Shown piece after piece: positions 38,101 to 48,991 of a stretch of 64,000 nt of DNA (the stretch's first letter is position 1; every line of letters starts with the position of its first letter). The stretch is from Chamaea fasciata (taxonomy: Eukaryota > Chordata > Aves > Passeriformes > Sylviidae): assembly GCA_029207755.1 (NCBI GenBank), contig JARCOQ010000002.1, forward strand, positions 39,442,244 to 39,506,243, given 5' to 3'. The notes below the pieces were generated by a model that was not told where the DNA came from, did no database searches, and saw only the letters and a program-made list of their open reading frames with translations. A program made the translations under genes and the position numbers.

Positions 38101-40628
38101 CCCCTTGTTTTACAAGTGTATGTGGTTCTTCTTAAGTTGCTTGAAAACCTGGGCCTTGATTTGCCATACAGGCAGCTAAAGAAGTTCACTGCTAATGGCT
38201 TCATGAGTAATTGTTATCAGTAGATGTTTTACAAGGCTTTATTTTCACCCCCTTTCCTGTTCAAGAGAACATAGGTAATTAAATTTGACACTTCTGTCAT
38301 GACGCTGCGTGTCTAATATATCATGCAGGAAAAGCCAGAGGGAGTCTGCAGACCTGTGTTGTTCCTACATGCAATTCAGAAACACATCAAGTTTCCACAT
38401 TGTTTTGAGATGCTTTTGTGAGCATCATGGACGTTGCAGATCTCATTTTCATTGCCTCCAGTGTCCTTTTCTCTCTTCCTCTCCTCCTGCAAACTCCACG
38501 AATTTCCCTCCTCTCCTCTTCATCAGATTCTTTTGGAAATTGATATATTTCACCATTTTTTTGTTGGGTAAGTCTCCCATTACTGTAAAAACAACATTGC
38601 TGGGACTTCTGTCACATACATTGCAACTTCATCATCCTTGGAACTCTGTGGATGTAGAAGTTGATTTTGTCCAGTCCTTTCTCTAACATTTAGGAAAACA
38701 AACCATATTGTTTTCATTATCTGCCTTCTATGGTTTTATATGGATTTTTATCAGACAGTAATTTTTCTGACCCGTGAACTATTTGATATGACTTCACATA
38801 TTAACATTTTTTTAATGATAAGCAAAAGTAACGTTGAAAAATATTTATACATATTTACATAGTATTGTTTTCACATAAACAATTTCTAACATTAAGGATT
38901 CTTAAATATTTGTTCATAGAATTTCTTTTTCTAGATACTTGCAAGCATAAGTCAATATTTATTTACCTGCACTGAAGTTTCTGTCTGTGCAATACCAAAC
39001 TCAGTTTATTTTCATGTCTGCAAGCTGTATTATCTCCAGTCTTAAACACAGAAGGTATAAACATCAGATTCAACAAAGTAATTTAGCATAAATACCTTTC
39101 TAAAAATGAAGCACGCTTTACTTTGAGAAGAGACCTTCATAGACTTTTGATTTTAGAATAAAAACTCTGTCAACAAAAATAAACAATTATTTCTAACATT
39201 TAGTTTCTGATATTTTTCAACATTTCTATAAAAGAAATATATTTGTTTTTACTTTCTTTTCTGCTTTCCTTCACTCAGGACAGATAACTAATGTCTGATT
39301 TATAGCAATTTATTTTAATTAATTCTGAACACCTGCAACCTGTAATTGATTTGGCATTGATATAAATTTCCTGACTTCAATCCATCTATTACACTGCCTT
39401 CAATCATATTCAACTTCTCCTTTAGATCTGGTGGCTTGCCTTAGTAGGGAATTAATTGATTACATTGTTGCTGTTTAAATTCTTTATATTTATACTTGCT
39501 TCCTTCCATTGGTTCAAAAGACTGAGTATAACCACAAGATAAAATTAAGCTACAATTTGCACAACCATCATCTTAGTTAAGTGGGGATTGAATATCTGCA
39601 GACTGAAATGGGTAAGTTTATTTAAGGATTTAGACTACTTCTAGGCACAGAGCCAACTTCCTTACCAAAGAATCACAGGTTACTGGGCATTAAATAAAAA
39701 TACATCTTTCAGCTTATAATATATTTGATTTTAATTGGTGTTTTTTAAAAGGAGATTATTTTTATTGTCCTGATACCCCCTTCCAATTATCTTCACATTT
39801 CTTCCTATGTCCTGCCAGTTTCAGGCTCAATATGCTTAATTTCTTCAATTTTCTAATTGGAATAGGATAGAAGCATTTCTAAGAAGTTGAGCTGTACATT
39901 TCTGATCTTTAGTGCAGAAAAGCAGTGATGCAATTCCCATTTGGAGTAATGAGGATAAGGTCTCGTTAAGATCCCCGACCTCAACAATTACTGAGGACGC
40001 CTCTGTCAACCACATTCAGGAAAATGACCAAAAAATATAGAACTAATTAAAAGTGCCACAAAACTGTCTTCTAAGGAGAGTAATTTTTAACTACAGGGAA
40101 AAGCCTCTACAGGATATAGGTGGGAAAATAATAATTAACGTTAAAAACTTTGGGAAAGAAGTAACCCTCATCCACCTGTACTACAGCATTAAATACCTAC
40201 AATAAATGTATATTAATCACTAAGAATATTTTCTGTATGCTCTGGGGAAAATATAGGGTTATTTCTCATGGGGAACATATTAAATATATATAGTAAGTAT
40301 ACACTGTACTGTATATATTTATAAATTATAAAATATTTATATTTTATGTATGTATAAAAATGTGCAAATTATGTTATTTATTATAGATATACACGTATGT
40401 TATGCTATGCATCTGATCATAAGCTTTTATTTTTTTGCTACCATAATAGAGGATATACATGTACTGTTTTTCAGTAAACACCATCAAGTTATTATTTTTT
40501 TTTCCTGTGTAATTGATTGAACAATATACTGAGGATACAGGATAACTACCTGTTTCAGGCAATTCCATGCTCCTTTGCTTGTCTTCATGGTTTAATTTAA
40601 ACTGACCATAACAACTCTTACACTGAAA

Positions 40629-40629
<1 letters not shown>
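32131..40629 (+). other. CNTN5: CNTN5 large intron, 32.1-40.6 kb
   Basis: This is AT-rich intronic sequence. I found no exon, RNA gene or nameable repeat. Short A/T runs occur near 34028-34042 and 40492-40503, and a TATATA-rich stretch at 40290-40400. The open frames (for example 33653-33883, 38005-38223 and 38309-38686) have no recognisable domain and no splice-site support, and are taken as chance. Confidence 0.78.

Positions 40630-40679
<50 letters not shown>
40630..40679. repeat. Pure poly-A tract of 50 bases
   Basis: There are fifty consecutive A with no interruption, followed by GAAATAAAACC. No retroelement body is recognisable directly upstream. The purity implies either a recent origin or a length set by assembly. 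It would be slippery for sequencing and replication. Confidence 0.97.
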
Positions 40680-40681
<2 letters not shown>

Positions 40682-41271
40682 AATAAAACCTGTATACACT
40701 AGATTAGATATTGATTAAATGCTCTATGCTAGTAAGAAAGAAGCTTTGCATGGCAAGAATCACTGAGATTGCCTGACAGTCTCATAAGGGAGGGGAGGAG
40801 ACATGTGCCTTTCTACTTCCAGGGATTCTGCCACAGAAATAAAGCCTAAATTTGAGAATAGAATTCTGGGAAATGAATAATATAAAATCACTGTTTCCAT
40901 GTCTCAGTATTTTCAGGTTGAGGGCTTTTGTTTGCTATTTTATTTAACCTTGGAAGAGTCTTTTAACATTGCTTCTTGTCAAATACATATAATATTCCAA
41001 AGTTCAGTTCAGTGGAGATAAAGAATTCTGGATAATCATCTGAAAGCCTTAATTTCTTTGAGTTTTCTGTAAAACATTCCCAAATTTTCAGTGTGTGTCA
41101 TTGTCTCTCTGAATGCACAGAGATGAACTTTGGAGCCTGAAACACGACTTTGACAAGGACTGAGACCACCCTAAGTCACTTCGTTCTTTGGATTCCTCAT
41201 CTTGACTAGTGGGATGAGAGTAATGTTTCTAATTTATTCTGCAGAGTCTTGCAGGGTTAATTAGTCATATT

Positions 41272-41330
41272 ATCAGATCATCAGTCAGGTTAGAAGGGAC
41301 CCAGCAAGATCATTAGTCCTAGTCCTGATC
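41272..41330 (-). mobile_element. Probable CR1 3'-end scrap
   Basis: The order of words AGGTTAGAAGGGACC (41288-41302), AAGATCAT and TAGTCCTAGTCC parallels the extreme 3' end of CR1 in reverse complement (a GGTTGGAAGGGACC-like word, then GATCATCTAGTCC). Only about 60 bp are recognisable. This fits the extreme 5' truncation common for CR1, but the match is short and partly degenerate. Confidence 0.5.
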
Positions 41331-41871
41331 AAAGTTGAATAAACAGTGAATCATACCTGGTTGTCATAGTGCTTTAATGTTCTTATGATAATTATTTTTA
41401 AATAAGTAACAAAATTAGTAACAATTGTTTTGGGGAAAAAAAGGTAATGTGTGGCTTCATATTTTGACAATGGAATAGAATGAGTTTGGAAGGAAGCATC
41501 ATCACAAGAAAGCTTAGTCTTGAGCTTATATTTTCAGAATTTGGCTAGTTTCTACACGTAGTTCAAGAAAGAACTTACAGCTACCCAGCAGAGAACAGAT
41601 TAGTTTTATTAACATTAGACAAAATATGATGAAAAATACCATGGCACTATGGTATTTTGGACTATTCAAACTATTCAAACTTCATATTTTTCCATTAATT
41701 TATTTTAAGAAGAAAAGTTTTAGAACTATTTTTTTTTCAGATAAAAGGTATTTGCTTACAAGTGATTCAAGTATTTCCAGTGGAATCTTATACAAGAACA
41801 CCTGGCAGAAAATCCCTATTTTCCTGAACTATAAGACAAGTTCTTTTTACAATTTTTTTAGCTGTTGTAGT

Positions 41872-41902
<31 letters not shown>

Positions 41903-41903
41903 T
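41872..41903. repeat. (TA)n microsatellite
   Basis: Alternating TA covers about 32 bp with one G interruption near 41889. It is self-complementary and can extrude as a cruciform. Confidence 0.95.
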
Positions 41904-43056
41904 GATAATAATTAAAAATTATCTATCTTAAAATTATGTGGGATATTAAGAAAAAGGAGAATCTTGTTTTGAGAGCTCACTGATTGTGTCACTGGCCTCA
42001 ATTTGTGAGTTAATATGCTGGTATTGTTCCTGACTGATTTTATCTTTGTTCAAATCTACAATAGGAAGAGAAAATGCACTAAATAAATTTAAAATTTGGT
42101 AACTTATTAGACAAAATTCTAATCAGTCAGTTATCTTCTAAAAAGATACATTCTATCTTCTTTCTGTAGCTTGAAGACCCTGAAATGTTATGAATTAATA
42201 TAGTCTTATTAAAAATGAGCTCATTAAAAAGCAAAGTTGGGCACTCTAAGAAGCAGCATTCCTGAGGCAATAATCCTTACATTTTCTGTTTTGTATATTA
42301 GTGGCAAACCTTTGGCATTGCCTTGCAAGTGAAATTTTTGCTCTGAATACCAGCTGATTTGATTTTTTTCTTTCTTTTCCTGTATTTCCTACACTGAAAA
42401 TAGGATGACCAAAACTTCTTGTTTGTCCTCTGACCAGCTTCTAAAAAGGCTGAGTGGCACAATGTTGCAGAATGACACACCTGCGCCCCTTTAGCACATT
42501 TCTCAGGGTAAATGGGCAAGTTACGTCTTAATTTTGGTCCAGATGGATTTTTTGCATGGTTCATTATCTCCCCTGGTGCCTTTGACTGACTGTGGACTTT
42601 CTATATGTTGTGAGCCTGTGGGCAGCTCTTTACTTTTACAAGCACAGAAAACTGCACTAATCTTCATGCATTTGATGCTTCACTTCAACTTATACTGATA
42701 AAAGCCAAATAAGTCTGTGAACCTTGACTCTTCCTTTCTTACAGCATACAGATATCTTAATAATGTCTGCAAAAAAATGCTTTCATGTGTCAAGAAAATT
42801 GTTTTCTTCCTGCTTGGCACAGCTCTGTGACAGAGGAAATGTAACGCTCAGTGTCATCTGAGCCCATCATGGCCTGTCATGTATGATCAAGAGAAAATTT
42901 TAGATTTGTGAATAAGCATTGTCAGAAATGGCATGGATGGCAAATACACGTAATGGCAACAGAGTCTTCAAAAGTTCTCAGTGATTGCAAAGAAGTGACA
43001 GTATGCAATGACTGCTGTAATGAGCAACTGATCTCAATCACCTTTAAAGCAAAGTC

Positions 43057-43930
43057 ATAGAATCATAGAATACCCAGTTGGAAGGGACATAAAGGATCAT
43101 CTGGTTCAATCTTTCTTGCCAAAAGCACAATCTAGACAAGATAGCCCAGAAATCTTTTCATCTGGATCTTAAATGTGTCCAATATTAGGAGAGGGTACCA
43201 GTTCCGTTTAGAGGTTATTCCAATGGCTGATTGTTCTTATTGTGAAATATTTTGCTCTTCTGACCAAGTGCAATCTCCCCAGGAGTAACTTGCACCTATT
43301 ACCCCTTATCATGTATCATATATCTCCTCATAAAAAGGAAGTTTCCCCTCTTCTTTAAACAGTGGAGCATGCTAATAAGGTGTCCACTGAGCCTTCTGTT
43401 CTCAAGGCTGAATAAATCCAGTTCTCTAAGCTGTTCCTCATGTGTCAGGCTTCTCAGCTCTTTGATCATCTTTGAGGCCCTTCTCTGGACTCCCTGCAGC
43501 CTTACCATATTTTTTTGGTATAACAGGAACCAAAACTGAATGCAGTACACCACATGTGGCCTGGAAATAACTGACTAGAGTAGGATTATGGCTTCTTTAA
43601 TTCTATTACTGGTGCCCTTCTTGATGCAACCTGTCACCCTGATGGCTTTCCTTGCTGCAGCAGCATACTTTATATGTTACATTTGTCCACCAGGACCCCT
43701 AAGCCCCCTTCCACAGAGCTTCTCCCCAGCCAGCTAGATCCCAGTCTGTGCTGCACTCCTGGATTATGAGTTCCCAGTTGCAAGAGCTTACACTTGTGCT
43801 TGTTGAACTTCATAAGTTTCTTGTTATTCCACTTTTCCAGCCTAACCAGATCTTCCTGCAGAGGGCTCTCCTTTCTGAAGTATCGGCTTTCCCACTCAGT
43901 TTGGTATCACTGGAAAACAAATCTGATCAC
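43057..43930 (-). mobile_element. CR1 LINE fragment (ORF2 C-terminus and 3' UTR with octamer end)
   Basis: This is the best-preserved CR1 copy in the window. The + strand begins with TCATAGAATCATAGAATAC, the complement of the CR1 3' octamer repeats, followed by GTTGGAAGGGACATAAAGGA. Further in come GCCTTCTGTTCTCAAGGCTG (43391-43410), GATCATCTTTGAGGCCCTTC (43464-43483) and TGAACTTCATAAGTTTCTTG (43804-43823), all landmarks of CR1 ORF2 read backwards. The element therefore runs 5' to 3' on the - strand, truncated at about 43930. It is diverged and not coding-competent. It lies inside the long CNTN5 intron, antisense to the gene. Confidence 0.92.
43299..43560 (-). pseudogene. CR1 ORF2 C-terminal remnant
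   Basis: On the - strand a frame of about 85 codons reads VQRRASKMIKEL, then LRELDLFSLENRRLSG, a recognisable form of the C-terminal end of the CR1 ORF2 reverse-transcriptase protein (family pattern: VQRRATKMI, LRELGLFSLEKRRLRGD). The similarity extends upstream of the frame's nominal start (Arg-Pro-His before Val-Val-Tyr-Cys-Ile-Gln), which is not an ATG, and a TAG lies shortly before it. It is a decayed piece of the LINE with no reverse-transcriptase catalytic core. Confidence 0.85.
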
Positions 43931-45769
43931 AGTTATAGATAAAATAAGATTCAAACTGATGCTTTGATGCTAAATGGAAACTACACCATGAATGCTGGAA
44001 ACATCATATCTTGCCAATACTGACTATATTGCAGTTGCCAACAGAACTCATCTCTCAAAAGAAGTTATGCCGTAGTGATATACTAACTTTATCCCATCTC
44101 CTCTACAATTAAATTAAAATAGTGTCATAAGACAAAGCTTAATTGTATTTCATTTAAATACTCAGTTTATCTAAAGTTCTGTGTACAAATGGGGCTTCAC
44201 TTTGATTATGTTTAGTATCTCAAAAGAATATAATGCTTAGTGTCTTCTTCTAAGCATTGCTAGTATTTTCCCTGTGTTCTAAAGATATTTCCAAGTCAAC
44301 AACTAAGAACTCAGTGTCCTATTAACTTTCCCTTCCTGCCTTCACTTTCTTCCTTTCCTCTTTTATCAGTGCCCACAATAGCAATGATTTATATATACTT
44401 TGAAAACGTATATATAGCACATGATGCCAGACATGACATCTATGTCTACCAGACAATAGATATAATCAAACTACATATAATAAATACAGATAACTGGAAA
44501 AGAGAACATGTACATCCTGAAAACTACAAATTTCTTAATAGCTTAAGGTTCCTTGCTGAACAAAACCAGAAATGCTATCTCCTGTTTTTTTCAGTTGAAT
44601 CCTTCTTGTCAAATAAATATAGTACTTTTTAAAGGGTGTTAGGGTGGTTGGAGTTTTTTGTTGCTATTTTTTTTAAAGTCGGTAACTTTCAATAGTATTT
44701 ATTAGTTTCTTGTTGACTTGGATTTTCAACAAGGTTAAGGTCTTTTTTAAATCTGTTTTACTCATAAACCATTAACGTCCCTTCGAAAGATAGAGGAAAC
44801 ATTCAGTTAAATAAATTTCTAGTACTGTGTCTCCTGCTTACACATTTTTGTATTTCATTTAGAAGATAAACAGCTTATTCCACTGAGATAAAAACAAAAT
44901 AAAAGTCATGAATACCTGAATGTATCTTGCCCTTCCTGTAATTGTTGTATATGTTCTTACTACCTGAATGTAAGAATCCTCCACATCTATAAGAAACAGG
45001 AGTAAGCACAGATTTATTATCCTTCTATCAACCAGAAAACCTTCACATGATTATCCATGTAGCATCAGACACTAATGTCCATGTCCAAGCCTGGTACAAA
45101 TACAGCTCCAATGTCTTCAGTTACTGCATACGAGGGAAAGGCTGAATTTAACCTTCTGCTTTGTTGATGATGTTGCACTGAAATGTCTCTGTTGTCAAAT
45201 GTGATTTTTCTTTTGTATTTTTTTCCTAGATAATCAATTATTACATCGACCAAATCAGCATGCTCAGCAAATTTTGGCATACTATAGGTTTATGAAAAAA
45301 GGGCAAAACATGCTGACATCAAATAGAGTTGCTATGCTGAGTATTGCATTGTGATTTACTGAAAAGACAAACAGAACAAATAACATTTTTTAGCTCAGTC
45401 CAAATCTGCTTTGTTGGTAATTCAAAACATTGAACAAGTCTTGCTGTACTCTACTTTGTAACGTGAGAAAGGAGCTATTTATTGTGCAGATAAATAGCAA
45501 CTATCAAATCCAAGGAATTATAATTTCTGCTACCTCAGGACAAGTTGCACAATAGCTCAATACATTCTGTATCCTAAATCCAGTGGCAATAGACAGGAGT
45601 GATCTTCTGCCTTTGTTTTTCTGTACCTTCCTGCTATTTGTACTTCTAGTCCATTTCCCTTCCAGATTATGGCTTCCACCTTGCTACAGTCTCCTTTCAC
45701 CTTGAGCATTCAAAAACATTTATTGGTCAAGTTTTGGGTTTTTTTCTCTTGAGTAGTCATGCCCTCTTA
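43931..45769 (+). other. CNTN5: CNTN5 large intron, 43.9-45.8 kb
   Basis: This is AT-rich intronic sequence with no recognisable exon, RNA or mobile element. The open frames at 44369-44632 (+) and 45065-45280 (-) show no domain. Confidence 0.75.
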
Positions 45770-45892
45770 GAAAAAAACAAGAACAAAAACCAATCTAAAC
45801 TCAAGAAACAGGAACAATCAACCAAACAAAAAAACCAAACTAAACTAAAGAAACAAGAACAAACAAACAAACAAAATACCCCAAACAGAACA

Positions 45893-45932
<40 letters not shown>
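45770..45932. repeat. 45-bp A/C-rich tandem repeat running into a poly-A tract
   Basis: Two clear copies and a partial third copy of an A/C-rich unit of about 45 bp (core words CTAAACT, AAGAAAC, AGAACAA) occupy about 45774-45890. Translated on the + strand the unit shows as KNQSKLKKQEQ then KNQTKLKKQEQ, 15 codons apart, but this is low-complexity DNA, not a gene. It is followed by about 40 A at 45893-45932 and then an AACAAAAC stretch. Confidence 0.88.
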
Positions 45933-45934
<2 letters not shown>

Positions 45935-48900
45935 AAACAGAACAAAACTTTCTAAAAACCACAAGGCTTATTTTCAAGCTGGGTATCATGTTCATAGGTC
46001 GCTGTGTTTGTCTTAACTCTTGTCAGCTAAGGGTGGAATAAGATACCAGTAAAATGCATTAGCCAGGCTCAGCCTCTGTACTGAGTGATGGATCTCCACT
46101 ATCAATCAGAGGCAGCAGGAAAATCTCTCCACTCAGGCTTTAAAACACAACAGATGCTGCTCTGACAGTTTTCATTATGCCAAAGTAGTGTAGAAACAAG
46201 ATTGTTTCTGGATTTTTGAATCTGATGTTACCAGTTTTTTTAGGAATAATACACATTTCAGGTTTCTTTTGTTACATTGAAATACAACACTTCTTAACAT
46301 CCAGCACCTCTGCTGTTCTTACATTTAATAACAAAGAAAACTAAGAAAAACAATCTAAATTAAATTTTTAGGACATTTAAGGACATTAGGATCTATCCTG
46401 CAAGCTGAGAGCAAATAATTATTAACAAAACATTCGGTAGCAGGGCTTGAATGAAATGTAAGCAGTTCCTCAGACTTTTATCTAGTGTTCTCAGCTGTGC
46501 TGTGTTAATGAAGGTTTTTAATTACCATGAATTTTAACTACTACTCAGCTTTATTTTTAATTGATTTGTTTACAAAATGCACGCATTAATCACATTAATG
46601 TCATATTTTATCATTTTCAAAACTACTTGATGGCAGTTAAGGAACTCTAGATAAAACAACTTGTTTCTGTCTTTTTCAAATGCATTATGAGAGGTGATAC
46701 AATGAAAAATTGAAGGTAATACTAATTTGTTCTTCTGAGGAGAGTTCACAATAGATTTTTAACATATTTTATCTGACCCATTTTATTTCAGCATTTTATG
46801 ACTATGATTGAAGTTATAACCCTGTCAAACCTTTACATAAATGTTCCTTATAGGAAGATTTAGGCAGTAAGCAATTAATTGTGTTACAAAAAGCTAAATT
46901 TTGGTTTTAAGTATATTAAGAGTAATTAAACCACGAATTTCCATGACTATAGAGGGTTAACCTTGAGTTCTGTACAGCAAAATGTATACTAATTATATCA
47001 ATAAATACTAAAAAATCTGTTATATTTATAGACATTGAAATTATTATGAGGCTATTTCTAACCGCTACTCTTTTACATAAATTTTTTACAAAATTGATGC
47101 TGTTTTGGTTGATAGCCCTCTGACACAATGCAGCTAAAGAGATATTGGTGTGGTACCCTACGAAGTTGCAATACTGTAGCAATGTGGAAAGGGGAACAAG
47201 ATCAGGCAGGGCCTTCCAATTTTTGTCTATTTTGATCCCATGCATGCAAAGCCAAAAATGTACACTTACTTTCAAGAGCATCTGCTTGTGCAGTAAAGGC
47301 ATTTATTTTCAGAATTTTAGTGGCTGACACGGAAGTCACTGGCAGTGCATCACAATATGGGATGCTGGTTTTGCCCTGCAGTGCAGCCTTGGTGTCACAG
47401 GGGCAGGCTGAGCTGGGGCTGCCTTCATGGGCACAGTGGACACCACGTTGGCACGGACACCAAATAAGGAATTAGTCTAAGAAACAACCAGAGATTCAGA
47501 GCATCCTCAAAACATATGGTTCTCTAGTACCTGTTAGGCTGATGCAGGCAGCAAGGATAACCAACAAAAATAGAGACAGAAGTGGAAGATACTACCTAGT
47601 TCTGCTACCTCCAGTAGTAATCGCTCCTCTGTTATCATTGAACTCACTTGGTTTCAAACCTCACAGTCTATAATTGAGTTCCATTTCAATATGATTATAT
47701 TAATCTTTTTACAGGTTTGCCCCTTTGTACCTCTGTGAGAAGCTGAATTAATTTTAATAAAGCAAAAAATGAAGCTGCTAGACACAAAGTATGGGCTATA
47801 AAGGAACCAGAACTCCTTTTCCCATAACTGCCTTACCTTTAACCAGGAGGTACTTAAGAAAAAAACACTGTTCAATTTTCTCCTTTGTAGTCCGGGAGGG
47901 AGAAAGCAGTCAAATGTTGCACGATCTTTGTCAATTACTGCGAGTGTGGATGAGCTGGAGAGGAGTGGCAGTTTAAGACAGCAAGACAGCACTGAAGCAT
48001 GCTGCTTTTAAGTCCTCTCAATTATTGCTTTGAATCAAAGACAAATTCTGCTGCAGTCATCTGAGCCTTGGGAGTTGATATCCCTACTAAATGAAGTACA
48101 TACACCTTCCTGAAGGTCTAACTCCATGTGCCTGTCATTCTTCTGATTTTATTCATCAGGCAATCACTGTATTCCTGGAGCATGATAAACAGCAGCAAAA
48201 CCCATCCATGACCTTGATAATGGAAGTTCAAAAGCAGAGAATCCTTGAAAAATACTGGGTTTAGACAGCAGTCTGTTTAAGCAAATTAATAATATGACGA
48301 CTAAATAGAATTAATGAATTGTGTTTCTTTTCCAAGTTCTTGCCAAAAAAATTAGGAAAAAATTTCAATTCTCAAGCAAAAAGTGTGTTTTGCCTCTGTT
48401 TTAATTTTCTTTTGTTTTACTGTTGTATTTGTCTTTGATGAAAATGTATTCTTTTCCTCAGTGACTTATAGAACCATTCTTAATATTTTATGTTGAAGGA
48501 GGAATCAAATTAATAAATAATAAATCTAAAACTTGTAGGTGGAATACACAGGAATATAATGAGTTTCTGTGAGAAATCACAGATTTAATGCAATAATGCA
48601 GTATTTTAATGTCAGCTACACTCATTTGGTACCACATGAGAATAAATTATCAGTCATTAGTGTATTCATTCAAATGAAGGTAATTACTATATTCTTCACT
48701 GACTTTTGCTACATCACTTAACAGGAATGGGAATCTTAGAGATTAAAAAAATGAAACAGTGTACTGCAGACAGTGGGGTCAAAATGAGCAATGTATGAGA
48801 AGGAATTTTATACTATTTCATATAATTTATTAGATTATATTTGAAAACCTAAGCCATAACCACAGTTAACTAAAACAAGGGGAGTAATTTGACAAGCAAC

Positions 48901-48938
48901 TAAAAAATGGTCTCAGAACAAAGTTTTGTTGAGGAATG
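45933..48938 (+). other. CNTN5: CNTN5 large intron, 45.9-48.9 kb
   Basis: This is mostly AT-rich intron. A short GC-richer patch at about 47330-47470 (rich in CAGTG, GGCTGAGCTGGGGCTG and CACCACG words) stands out but matches no family I recognise. The ORFs at 46916-47302 and 47654-47992 on the - strand lack domains. Confidence 0.72.

Positions 48939-48987
<49 letters not shown>
48939..48987. repeat. Pure poly-A tract of 49 bases
   Basis: Forty-nine consecutive A follow GAGGAATG and run into GAACAAACCAAAAACCACCC, an A/C-rich continuation like the one beside the poly-A at 45893-45932. No retroelement body is recognisable upstream. Confidence 0.97.

Positions 48988-48991
<4 letters not shown>

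Larger units (their letters stand above)
40680..43056 (+). other. CNTN5: CNTN5 large intron, 40.7-43.1 kb
   Basis: This intronic sequence has two small items listed separately: a probable CR1 3' scrap at 41272-41330 and a TA microsatellite at 41872-41903. Otherwise it is AT-rich without a recognisable gene. Confidence 0.78.

Noticed and set aside
38309..38686. 125-codon frame on the + strand with Cys/Ser-rich sequence
   Set aside because: No domain, no conserved motif, and no plausible acceptor or donor that would place it in CNTN5.
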